From: Geodermatophilus africanus
Lineage (GTDB): Bacteria > Actinomycetota > Actinomycetes > Mycobacteriales > Geodermatophilaceae
Direction: 5' to 3'
NCBI RefSeq assembly: GCF_900107105.1
Contig: NZ_FNOT01000004.1
Coordinates: 1-64,000, forward strand
Length of the DNA stretch: 64,000 nucleotides
Part shown: in pieces, positions 42,700 through 50,314 of the stretch
Layout: each line of letters starts with the position of its first letter
How positions within the stretch are numbered: the first letter of the stretch is position 1
Program-made: the position numbers and the translations under genes
The notes under the pieces: model-generated
Seen by the model: only the letters and a program-made list of their open reading frames with translations
What the model was told of the DNA's origin: nothing
Database searches by the model: none

Positions 42700-43470
42700 G
42701 TGGACCCCGCCACCCTGATCGGGTTCGTCATCTCGATGGTCGCCCTCCTGATCTTCATGGTCATGGAGGGCGCCGACCCGACGAGCCTGATCTTCATCCC
42801 GGCGATCATCCTCGTCATCGTCGCCACCTTCGGGGCGGCGATGTCCGGCCAGACGATGGACGACCTCAAGAAGATGCCCGGCTGGTTCAAGCTGGCCCTC
42901 ATGCCGGCCAAGGTGCCGCCGGCCACCGACCAGATCCAGGTCCTGGTCACCCTCGCGGAGAAGGCCCGCAAGGAGGGCCTGCTGGCGCTCGAGGCGCAGG
43001 TCAAGGCGATCGAGGACCCGTTCCTCAAGCGCGGCCTGCAGATGGGCATCGACGGCACCGACCCCGAGGAGCTGCGCGCCGTCCTGGAGAGCGAGATCGG
43101 CGCCAAGAAGGCCGAGGACAAGGTCGCCGCCAAGTTCATGACCACGATGGGCGGCTACGCCCCGACCATCGGCATCGTCGGCTGCATCGTCGGCCTGATG
43201 AACGTGATGGGGAACCTCAGCAACCCGGAGGCACTGGGCCCGATGATCGCCGCGGCGTTCGTCGCCACGCTGTGGGGCGTCATGGCCGCCAACTTCTGGT
43301 TCCTGCCGATGGGCGCCAAGATCCTGCGGGTCAGCGAGCTGCAGGCCGCCCAGATGGAACTGCTGGTCGAGGGCATCACCGAGATCCAGGCCGGCACCAG
43401 CCCGCGCGCCGTCCGGCTCAAGCTCACCTCCCTCATCCCGCCCAGCGAGCTGGCCAAGGTGGCCGCGTGA
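42700..43470 (+). CDS. motA: Flagellar stator protein MotA
   Basis: Proton-channel stator subunit, 256 residues, with four membrane segments (about 3-20, 27-45, 150-170, 182-202). The conserved proline in the third segment region (YAPTIGIVGCIVGLM) is present, and the cytoplasmic loop carries charged residues. It precedes motB by 31 bp. A GTG start is used. Confidence 0.94.
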   Translation: MDPATLIGFVISMVALLIFMVMEGADPTSLIFIPAIILVIVATFGAAMSGQTMDDLKKMPGWFKLALMPAKVPPATDQIQVLVTLAEKARKEGLLALEAQVKAIEDPFLKRGLQMGIDGTDPEELRAVLESEIGAKKAEDKVAAKFMTTMGGYAPTIGIVGCIVGLMNVMGNLSNPEALGPMIAAAFVATLWGVMAANFWFLPMGAKILRVSELQAAQMELLVEGITEIQAGTSPRAVRLKLTSLIPPSELAKVAA

Positions 43471-43501
43471 GCGGGCTGGGGACCTCGGCCGGGGGGGCGC
43501 C

Positions 43502-44428
43502 GTGAGTTCCGGCGGCCACGGCGGCCGGCGGCGCGGCAAGAAACACGAAGAGGAGGAACACGAGAACCACGAGCGGTGGCTGGTGTCCTACGCGGACATG
43601 ATGACGCTGCTCCTCGTGCTCTTCGTGGTGCTGTACGCGATGAGCCAGGTGGACAAGGAGAAGTTCGCCCAGCTCGCCAGCGGCCTCTCCGACGCCTTCG
43701 GCACGCCGGTGTCGGTCATCCCGGCGGCCACGCCGGAGGGCGAGCCGCTCGACGGGCTCCCCGGGGCGATCGACATCGCCTCGGCCATCGCCCCGGAGGA
43801 GACCGTCGCGCAGGCGGCGGTCGACGCCGCCGCCGCGCAGGCCGCGCTCGCCGAGGCCCAGCAGGTCGCCGCCGAGGCCCGCGCCGAGTACGAGGACCTG
43901 TCGGAGGTACGGGAGCGGATCGAGGCCGCGCTCGCCGCCGCCGGCCACGCCGGTGCGGCCCGCTTCGAGATCGACGAGCGCGGGCTGGTCGTGCACATCG
44001 TGGCCGACCAGGTGCTGTTCGACGCCGAGGAGGCGGTGCTGCGGCCCGAGGGCCGGCAGCTGCTCGGCGCGCTCGCCCCCATCCTGCGCGAGCTGCCCAA
44101 CTCCCTCGGCGTCGAGGGCCACGCCAACCACCTGCCGGTCACCCCGGGCGGGCCGTGGCCGTCCAACTGGGAGCTGTCGGCCTACCGCGCGACCACCGTC
44201 GTCCGGTACCTGACGACCGACGGCGTCCCGGGCACCCGGATGGTCGCCAACGGCTACTCCGACACGCGGCCCCTGGTCCCGCCGACGGACCCGAACTCCA
44301 TCTCCGTGAACCGCCGCGTCGACGTGGTGGTCCTCTCCGACGCCTCGGCCGAGGCCAAGGAACTGCTCCCCGGCCTGGACGCCGGGGCGACCGCCGCCGG
44401 CACCCCCCAGGAGGAGACCCATGGCTGA
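43502..44428 (+). CDS. motB: Flagellar stator protein MotB
   Basis: Stator subunit that carries protons and anchors to peptidoglycan. The 308-residue protein has a basic/acidic N-tail, one membrane segment with the essential aspartate D32 (SYADMMTLLLVLFVVLYAMS), a linker and a C-terminal OmpA-like domain (EGHANHLPV; NWELSAYRATTVVRYL; RRVDVVVLSD). GTG start. It overlaps fliL by 8 bp. Confidence 0.94.
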   Translation: MSSGGHGGRRRGKKHEEEEHENHERWLVSYADMMTLLLVLFVVLYAMSQVDKEKFAQLASGLSDAFGTPVSVIPAATPEGEPLDGLPGAIDIASAIAPEETVAQAAVDAAAAQAALAEAQQVAAEARAEYEDLSEVRERIEAALAAAGHAGAARFEIDERGLVVHIVADQVLFDAEEAVLRPEGRQLLGALAPILRELPNSLGVEGHANHLPVTPGGPWPSNWELSAYRATTVVRYLTTDGVPGTRMVANGYSDTRPLVPPTDPNSISVNRRVDVVVLSDASAEAKELLPGLDAGATAAGTPQEETHG

Positions 44429-44900
44429 CAAGAAGAACACGAAGGGCGAGACCCCCGAGGACGACGAGGCGAAGGGCGGCGGCAAGAAGAAGCTGCTGAT
44501 CATCGGCGTCGTCGCACTGCTCGCCGTCGCCGGTGCGGCGTACTTCTTCCTGTTCGCCGGCAGTGGCGAGGCCGAGGCGGCCGCGGAGCCCGTGCACGGT
44601 GGGTACACCGCGCTGGAGCCGGTCGCGGTGAACCTCGCGGGCGGCGGCTACCTCAAGATCGGCATCACCCTCGAGTACACCGCGGACGCCGCCGCCGGCG
44701 GGCACGGCAGCGGCGGCGTCGACGGGTCCAAGGCCCTCGACCTGCTGATCTCGACCTACTCGCAGGCCCAGCCGGCCGACGTCGTGGGCGCCCGCGACGC
44801 GCTCAAGGAGGCCCTGGAGCAGAAGATCATCGAGGCCTACACCGAGGACGGCGTCCCGATGGTCATGCACGTCTACCTCACCGAGTACGTCACCCAGTGA
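44421..44900 (+). CDS. fliL: Flagellar basal-body-associated protein FliL
   Basis: Supports the stator. The 159-residue protein has a Lys-rich cytoplasmic start, one membrane segment at about 25-46 (LLIIGVVALLAVAGAAYFFLF, read in parts), and a periplasmic-type domain with VAVNLAGGGYLKIGITLEYT and the C-terminal VHVYLTEYVTQ-like ending. It closes the motor unit before a strong terminator. Confidence 0.9.
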   Translation: MADKKNTKGETPEDDEAKGGGKKKLLIIGVVALLAVAGAAYFFLFAGSGEAEAAAEPVHGGYTALEPVAVNLAGGGYLKIGITLEYTADAAAGGHGSGGVDGSKALDLLISTYSQAQPADVVGARDALKEALEQKIIEAYTEDGVPMVMHVYLTEYVTQ

Positions 44901-44948
44901 CCCGGGGGCGCCCTCCGGGGAGCCCCACCCGCACCACCCGCCACACCC

Positions 44949-44993
44949 GTCCGCCCTGACCGGCAGCGCCCCGCGCCGCCGGTCAGGGCGGAC
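44949..44993 (+). terminator. Terminator between fliL and fliM
   Basis: A perfect 16-bp stem (GTCCGCCCTGACCGGC with 44978-44993) encloses a 13-base loop. The right arm also contains the -35 element of the fliM promoter. Confidence 0.85.
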
Positions 44994-45010
44994 CCGTTCC
45001 CCGCCGATGA
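44983..45010 (+). promoter_or_regulatory. Flagellar promoter of fliM operon, TCAG/GCCGATGA class
   Basis: The sequence is TCAG-N16-GCCGATGA, the same form as at flgB. The -10 overlaps the ATG at 45007, so a transcript from it would begin near 45017-45019 and use the in-frame GTG at 45019. Confidence 0.55.
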
Positions 45011-45969
45011 ACCACTGCGTGACCCGCCCCGAGAACGGACCCGCCCGCACCGGGCGCAGCCGCCGCGGCGAACCCCGCACCTACGACTTCCGCCGCCCTA
45101 CCAAGCTCTCCCGGGAGCACGTGCGGGTGCTGCAGATCGCCCAGGAGGCGTTCGCCCGGCAGACGACGACGGTCCTCACGACCATGCTCCGGGCCGGCGC
45201 GCGGCTGGAGCTGGTGACCATCGAGCAGCACTCCTACGACGACTACGTCGCCTCGTTGCCCGACCCGTGCTTCCTCGCGACCTTCACGATCGAGCCGCTG
45301 GCCGGCAAGGGCGTGCTGGCCTACCCGCTCGACATCGCGATGGCCGCCGTCGACCACATGCTGGGCGGCTCGGGCTCGGCCGACCAGCCGGACCGGCCGA
45401 TGACGGTCATGGAGACCGCCATCACCAACCACCTGCTCGGCCGGCTGCTGCAGGAGTTCGCCGCCTCCTTCGCGCACATCCTCGAGCTGCAGCCCGAGCT
45501 CAGCGAGATCGAGTACAACCCGCAGCTCGCCCAGGCCGCCGCCGGCTCCGACACCGTGATGGTGGCCTCGTACACCATCGGGATCGGCGGCCGCACCGGC
45601 GAGGCCACGCTGGTGCTGCCGTTCTCCTCCTTCCAGACGCCGCTGAACAACGCCGCCTCCCCGCAGCTGTCGGAGTCGGCCCAGGCCAAGCGGCGGCGCG
45701 CCCTCGAGGCCCTCAACGAGCGGCTCACCCAGGTCCCGGTGGACGTCGGCGTGCGGTTCGCCCCGCTCGAGGTGTCGTCGGAGGACCTGCTCTCCCTCGC
45801 CGTCGGTGACGTGCTGCTGCTGCGCCACCCGCAGGACGCCCCGCTCGAGGTCACCACCAACGACGTGACCTTCGCGTACGCGATCGCCAGCAACCACCGC
45901 CGCCGGCTGGCCGCCGCCATCGTCCCCACCCCGGCCACCCAGACCCCAGCCCAGAAGGACACCGCATGA
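45007..45969 (+). CDS. fliM: Flagellar motor switch protein FliM
   Basis: C-ring protein, 320 residues from ATG 45007, or 316 if GTG 45019 is used. The FliM middle domain is clear (YDFRRPTKLSREHVRVLQIA; YPLDIAMAAVDHMLGGSGS; ETAITNHLLGRLLQEFAASF), and the C-terminal SpoA domain ends the protein. The usual N-terminal CheY-P-binding motif (LSQxEIDALL) is not visible. The N-terminus is basic and Arg-rich instead. It overlaps fliN by 4 bp. Confidence 0.94.
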   Translation: MNHCVTRPENGPARTGRSRRGEPRTYDFRRPTKLSREHVRVLQIAQEAFARQTTTVLTTMLRAGARLELVTIEQHSYDDYVASLPDPCFLATFTIEPLAGKGVLAYPLDIAMAAVDHMLGGSGSADQPDRPMTVMETAITNHLLGRLLQEFAASFAHILELQPELSEIEYNPQLAQAAAGSDTVMVASYTIGIGGRTGEATLVLPFSSFQTPLNNAASPQLSESAQAKRRRALEALNERLTQVPVDVGVRFAPLEVSSEDLLSLAVGDVLLLRHPQDAPLEVTTNDVTFAYAIASNHRRRLAAAIVPTPATQTPAQKDTA

Positions 45970-46715
45970 CCGCCACCGTGGACCACTCGCAGGCATCCGA
46001 GACCGTGATCGCCGTCGTGGCCTCCGCCGCCCGGGCCGCGGCCGCGCTGGTGCCGGCGACCGCCGAGCTCGTCCCCGGGGCGCCGGTCAGCGACCCCGAC
46101 GCCGTCCTCGCGCCGGCCACGGCCGCCGCCGCGGTCGCCGCGCGGCTGTCCGGCGAGGTGAGCGGGGACGTCGTCCTCGTCCTCTCGGCCGAGGTCGTCG
46201 ACGCGCTCGCCAACTCCCCCGTGGGCCCGATGGACGTCGCCACCGCGCTGCGCCCGGCGCTCGAGGCCGCCGCGGCCACGCTGGGCCGGGTGCGCGTCGA
46301 CGCCGAGCGCACCGAGGACCCGGACACCGCGATGGACGGGCTGCGCGACAAGGGCATGTTCGTCGCCGTCCCGCTGATGGGCGCCGGCGGCACCGTCGAG
46401 GCGGTTCTCGCGCTGCAGGTGACGCTGCCCCAGGCGCGCACCCAGCGCGGCAGCCTGGACCTGCTGCGGCACGTGGCCATGGAGGTCACCGTCGAGATCG
46501 GCCGCACCCGGATGACCGTCGGCGAGCTGCTCTCGCTGCACCCCGGCGAGGTGGTCGAGCTCGACCGCGCCGCCAGCGCCCCGGCGGACCTGCTGGTCAA
46601 CGGCACGCTCATCGCCCGCGGCGAGGTCGTCGTCGTCGACGAGGACTTCGGCCTGCGGATCAGCGAGATCGTCACCGACGCCGCCGCCTCCGAGATCGGG
46701 GGGCAGCAAGCGTGA
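45966..46715 (+). CDS. fliN: Flagellar motor switch protein FliN (long form)
   Basis: A 249-residue protein. The C-terminal 80 residues form a SpoA/FliN domain (LRHVAMEVTVEIGRTRMTVG; LLSLHPGEVVELDRAASAPA; DEDFGLRISEIV). The N-terminal 165 residues resemble the CheC-like part seen in FliY, but weakly. The short enterobacterial FliN has only the SpoA part. The stop is supplied by a family A repeat. Confidence 0.9.
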   Translation: MTATVDHSQASETVIAVVASAARAAAALVPATAELVPGAPVSDPDAVLAPATAAAAVAARLSGEVSGDVVLVLSAEVVDALANSPVGPMDVATALRPALEAAAATLGRVRVDAERTEDPDTAMDGLRDKGMFVAVPLMGAGGTVEAVLALQVTLPQARTQRGSLDLLRHVAMEVTVEIGRTRMTVGELLSLHPGEVVELDRAASAPADLLVNGTLIARGEVVVVDEDFGLRISEIVTDAAASEIGGQQA

Positions 46716-46788
46716 GCGAGCTCGCGAGCTCCGCCATGAGCAGAGCGACGTACGTCGTGGAGTCGCCGAGCGCCAGCGAGGTGACGCC
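46712..46788 (+). repeat. Junction repeat family A, copy 4 (fliN-fliO)
   Basis: Starts GTGAGCGAGCTCGCGAG, with its TGA being the fliN stop. It ends CCGAGCGCCAGCGAGGTGA, whose GAGGTG is the ribosome site of fliO. Confidence 0.8.
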
Positions 46789-46792
46789 ATGA
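46712..46792 (+). CDS. Repeat-encoded coupling mini-ORF between fliN and fliO
   Basis: Encodes 26 residues, beginning VSELASSAMSRA and ending SPSASEVTP. GTG overlaps the fliN stop and TGA overlaps the fliO ATG. The length and the SPSASE ending match the second unit at fliF-fliG. It is probably a translational bridge. Confidence 0.45.
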   Translation: MSELASSAMSRATYVVESPSASEVTP

Positions 46793-47178
46793 CGTGGATG
46801 GTCGTCCGGCTGGTCCTCTCACTGGCGTTCATCGCCCTGGTGCTCTGGTTCGCCGCGCGGGTCGCGCAGAAGCGCGGCCTCGGCCAGGGCAACGGCCTCA
46901 TCGAGGTGGTCGCCCGGCAGCGGATGGGCCGGGCCAGCAGCGTCAGCGTCGTCCGCATCGCCGGCCGCGTGCTGGTGGTCGGCTCCACCGAGGAGCAGGT
47001 CACCCTGCTCGCCGAGGTGGACGGCGAGGTCGTCGAGGAGGCCATCGCCGAGCGGCGGCCGGCCACCGCGCAGCCGGCCGTGGCCGGCGCCCCCGGCGTC
47101 CTCGCCGGCTCGGTGTTCGACCGCAACGGGTGGACGTCGTTCGTCTCCTCGTTGCGGGAGCGGACGGTCCGCCGCTGA
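46789..47178 (+). CDS. fliO: Flagellar biosynthesis protein FliO
   Basis: Small assembly factor for the export gate. The 129-residue protein has an N-terminal membrane segment (LVLSLAFIALVLWFAARVA) and a cytoplasmic FliO domain (NGLIEVVARQRMGRASSVSV; IAGRVLVVGSTEEQVTLLAE). The ATG follows a GAGGTG from the repeat. The stop overlaps fliP by one base. Confidence 0.9.
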   Translation: MTWMVVRLVLSLAFIALVLWFAARVAQKRGLGQGNGLIEVVARQRMGRASSVSVVRIAGRVLVVGSTEEQVTLLAEVDGEVVEEAIAERRPATAQPAVAGAPGVLAGSVFDRNGWTSFVSSLRERTVRR

Positions 47179-48014
47179 TGACCTCCTCCCCCGCTCCCGT
47201 CCGGGGCGTCCCGGTCGCCCGGCGCGTGGGGCTGGTCCTGCTGCTCGCGGCGCTGCTCGGCGTCGTGCTCGCGCTGCTGGCCTGCCCGGCGTCCGCCGCC
47301 CCGACCGCGCCGGTCGAGCCGACGGCCCCGACCGCGCCCGTCGTCCCCGCCGTCGACGGCGGCGTGGACATCTCCATCGGCGGCGGCAGCCCCAGCACCT
47401 CGATCACACTCATCCTCGCGATCACCGTGCTGTCGGTCGCGCCGGCGGTGCTGCTGCTGGCCACCTCCTTCACCAAGATCATCGTGGTGCTGTCGCTGAC
47501 CCGGAACGCGCTGGGCATGCAGATGTCCCCGCCCAACACCGTGCTCACCGGCATCGCCCTGTTCCTGACGCTGTTCGTCATGGGCCCGGTGATCTCCGAG
47601 ATCAACGAGACCGCCGTCCAGCCGTACCTGAACGGCGCCATGACGGTGTCGCAGTCCTACGACGTCGGCGTCGTCCCGCTGCGGGAGTTCCTGCTCGACA
47701 ACACCCGCGAGGACGAGCTGGCGCTGATGGTCGGGCTCTCCGGCGAGGAGGCCCCGGCCGACGCCGCCGCGGTAAGCATGACGACGCTGGTGCCGGCGTT
47801 CGTGCTCTCCGAGCTCAAGAGCGCGTTCATCATCGGGCTGGTCGTCTTCATCCCGTTCCTGGTGCTGGACATGCTGGTCAGCGCCGCGCTCATGTCGATG
47901 GGCATGATGATGGTGCCGCCGGTGATCGTCTCCCTGCCGTTCAAGCTGCTGCTGTTCGTGGTGGTCGACGGCTGGGCGCTGATCACGACGGCGCTGGTGG
48001 GGAGCTACGGATGA
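47178..48014 (+). CDS. fliP: Flagellar export gate protein FliP
   Basis: Core of the type III export gate, 278 residues. The signal-peptide-like N-terminus (about 1-40) is followed by a Pro/Thr-rich linker. FliP signatures are present: LLATSFTKIIVVLSLTRNAL, QMSPPNTVLTGIALFLTLFV, and IGLVVFIPFLVLDMLVSAAL with MGMMMVPPVIVSLPFKLLLF. It overlaps fliO by 1 bp and fliQ by 4 bp. Confidence 0.96.
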   Translation: MTSSPAPVRGVPVARRVGLVLLLAALLGVVLALLACPASAAPTAPVEPTAPTAPVVPAVDGGVDISIGGGSPSTSITLILAITVLSVAPAVLLLATSFTKIIVVLSLTRNALGMQMSPPNTVLTGIALFLTLFVMGPVISEINETAVQPYLNGAMTVSQSYDVGVVPLREFLLDNTREDELALMVGLSGEEAPADAAAVSMTTLVPAFVLSELKSAFIIGLVVFIPFLVLDMLVSAALMSMGMMMVPPVIVSLPFKLLLFVVVDGWALITTALVGSYG

Positions 48015-48286
48015 GTGACGCCGACGTCACCGAGATCGCCGTCGCGACGATGCTGGTCGCCGCCAAGGTCGCCGCCCCCGTGCTGCTGACCGCGCTGCTG
48101 GTGGGCTTCCTCATCTCGCTGTTCCAGGCGGCGACGCAGATCCAGGAACCGACGCTCTCCTTCGTGCCGAAGGTGATCGCGGTGGCGATCGCGCTGCTGG
48201 TCACGGGCAACTGGGTGCTCTCCGAGCTGGTGACCTTCACCCAGGGCCTGTTCGACTCGCTGCCCCGGCTGCTCGACCGGACGTAG
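48011..48286 (+). CDS. fliQ: Flagellar export gate protein FliQ
   Basis: A 91-residue protein with two membrane helices and the conserved loop LISLFQAATQIQEPTLSFVPK. It is coupled to fliP by ATGA overlap, and fliR follows after 5 bp. Confidence 0.96.
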   Translation: MSDADVTEIAVATMLVAAKVAAPVLLTALLVGFLISLFQAATQIQEPTLSFVPKVIAVAIALLVTGNWVLSELVTFTQGLFDSLPRLLDRT

Positions 48287-48291
48287 CGGCC

Positions 48292-49056
48292 GTGGACCTC
48301 GAGGTCCCGGCGGGCACCATGGCGGCGCTGCTGCTGGGCACCGCGCGCGCCACCGGCTTCGTGCTGCTGGCCCCGCCGTTCAACTCGAAGAGCATCCCGG
48401 CCCCGGTGAAGGGGGCGCTGGCGCTGGCCCTGTCGGTCGCGCTGATGACCCGCATCGCCCCGGGGCTGCCCGAGCCGACCACAGGCTTCCTGGTGGTCGG
48501 CGCGGTGACCGAGGTGGTCATCGGCGCGGCGCTGGGCTTCGTCGTCCACGTGCTGTTCGCCGCCGTGCAGTACGCCGGCGACCTCATCGACCTCACCGGC
48601 GGCTTCTCCCTGCAGCCGGCCTACGACCCGCTGTCGATGACGACGAGCTCCTCGGTCGGCCGGCTGCACTACCTGCTGGCGACGACGCTGCTGTTCACCA
48701 GCGGCGGCCACCTGCTGATCGTGCGCGGCTTCGCCACCTCCTACGAGGGGATGCCGGTCGGCGGGTCGGTGCCCACCGAGGAGCTGGCGCAGGTGCTCAT
48801 CACGGCGCTGTCGATGATGTTCCTGGCCGCGCTGCAGATCGCCGGGCCCATGGTGGCGGTGCTGCTGCTCGCGGACGTCGCGCTCGCGCTGCTGTCGCGC
48901 GCCGCGCCCGCCCTGAACATCTTCTCCTTCGGCTTCCCGGTGAAGATCCTGCTGACGATGGCCCTGCTGGGCCTGACCTTCCCCCTGCTCCCCCCGGCCC
49001 TGGACTCCCTGCTCGAGCACGCGGCCCGGGCGATGGTCTCGCTGCGGAGCGGGTGA
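48292..49056 (+). CDS. fliR: Flagellar export gate protein FliR
   Basis: Gate protein of 254 residues with about six membrane segments. Family motifs include ATGFVLLAPPFNSKSIPAPV, EVVIGAALGFVVHVLFAAVQ and the C-terminal NIFSFGFPVKILLTMALLGL. GTG start. A 47-bp gap with GGAGGAGGTGA separates it from flhB. Confidence 0.95.
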   Translation: MDLEVPAGTMAALLLGTARATGFVLLAPPFNSKSIPAPVKGALALALSVALMTRIAPGLPEPTTGFLVVGAVTEVVIGAALGFVVHVLFAAVQYAGDLIDLTGGFSLQPAYDPLSMTTSSSVGRLHYLLATTLLFTSGGHLLIVRGFATSYEGMPVGGSVPTEELAQVLITALSMMFLAALQIAGPMVAVLLLADVALALLSRAAPALNIFSFGFPVKILLTMALLGLTFPLLPPALDSLLEHAARAMVSLRSG

Positions 49057-49103
49057 CGGTGCGCGGACATCGAACGCCACCGTTCCGCCGGAGGAGGTGA
49101 GTC

Positions 49104-50237
49104 GTGGCCAAGGACGGACCGGGTGGGGAACGGACAGAGGACCCCACTCCTCAGCGGCTCAAGAAGGCGCGCAAGGAAGGCCAGATCCCGCGGACCCAGG
49201 AGCTGGGGACGTGGGCCGGCGCCGCGGCGGCGAGCTTCCTGCTGCCGATGCTGGTGGGCAACGCCTTCGACCAGGTCGGCCGGATGTTCGTGCAGGTCGG
49301 TGTGGTGGTCGACGACCCGGAGGTCGAGAAGGTCACGGCCCTGCTCGGCCAGGCCCTGGAGACCTTCGTCACCGTCGCGCTGCCGATGGCGGTGGCCTTG
49401 ATGGTGGTCGGCGTCGCCGCCTCGGCCGCGCAGGGCGGGGTCACCGTGAGCAGTAAGCCGGTGAAGCCGACGCTGAAGAAGCTCAACCCCCTGCCGGGGA
49501 TCAAGCGGATGTTCGGCGGGCACGGCCTGTGGGAGGCGGCCAAGGCGGTCATCAAGACCGCGGCGCTGGGCACCGTCGTCGTGGTCACCAGCGACAACGC
49601 CCAGCAGCTGGTGTCGGCGTCGGGCGCGCTGCCGCTGTCGGCGGTCACCGCGACCTTCACCGACTCCGCCGTCCTGATGATCCGCGTCGTGGCGGTCACC
49701 GGCCTGGTGATCGCCGTCGCCGACTACGTCGTCGTCCGCCGGCAGACGATGAAGCAGCTGAAGATGACCAAGTACGAGATCCAGCAGGAGCACAAGAACT
49801 CCGAGGGCGACCCGCACGTCAAGGCCCAGCGCCGGGCCACCCAGATGGCGATGTCGCGCAACCGGATGATGGCCGAGATCGCCACCGCCGACGTCCTGCT
49901 GGTCAACCCCACCCACGTCGCGGTCGCGCTGAGGTACGAGGCCGACCGCGGCGCCCCGCGGGTGGTGGCCAAGGGCGCCGACGAGGTCGCCGCCACGCTG
50001 CGCGAGCGGGCCGCCGAGGCGCGGGTGCCGCTGGTGCAGGACGTCCCGCTGGCCCGCGCGCTGCACGCCTCCTGCGAGGTCGGCCAGGAGGTCCCGGCGC
50101 AGCTGTTCACCGCGGTCGCGCGGGTGCTGGCGTTCGTGATGCAGCTGTCGGCGCGCGGCGTGCGCGGCGGTTTCCACCGGCCCGGCTTCGCCGCGCCGGA
50201 CGTCGACGGGCTCCCCCGGGCGGGCGCCCGTCGCTGA
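49104..50237 (+). CDS. flhB: Flagellar export specificity switch protein FlhB
   Basis: Membrane protein of 377 residues with the N-terminal motif ERTEDPTPQRLKKARKEGQI, four membrane segments and a cytoplasmic domain. The autocleavage site N268-P269-T270-H271 is intact (VLLVNPTHVAVALRYE), so the switch from hook to filament export should work. GTG start with GGAGGAGG upstream. Confidence 0.96.
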   Translation: MAKDGPGGERTEDPTPQRLKKARKEGQIPRTQELGTWAGAAAASFLLPMLVGNAFDQVGRMFVQVGVVVDDPEVEKVTALLGQALETFVTVALPMAVALMVVGVAASAAQGGVTVSSKPVKPTLKKLNPLPGIKRMFGGHGLWEAAKAVIKTAALGTVVVVTSDNAQQLVSASGALPLSAVTATFTDSAVLMIRVVAVTGLVIAVADYVVVRRQTMKQLKMTKYEIQQEHKNSEGDPHVKAQRRATQMAMSRNRMMAEIATADVLLVNPTHVAVALRYEADRGAPRVVAKGADEVAATLRERAAEARVPLVQDVPLARALHASCEVGQEVPAQLFTAVARVLAFVMQLSARGVRGGFHRPGFAAPDVDGLPRAGARR

Positions 50238-50314
50238 CGGGGCGCCTGGGGCGGGCGGGACGGCTGGGGCGGACGACGGTGCCCCGGGGTGGGGGCGCTG
50301 CCGATGAGGGCTCC

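Noticed and set aside
50300-50307. GCCGATGA just before flhA, as a possible flagellar promoter -10
   Set aside because: No TCAA or TCAG lies 15-16 bases upstream (the sequence there is TGCC), and flhA is probably in the fliM operon.
49529-50314. Upstream in-frame extension of flhA through flhB
   Set aside because: It lies in another frame of flhB and has Arg/Gly-rich shadow composition. FlhA homology begins near 50324.
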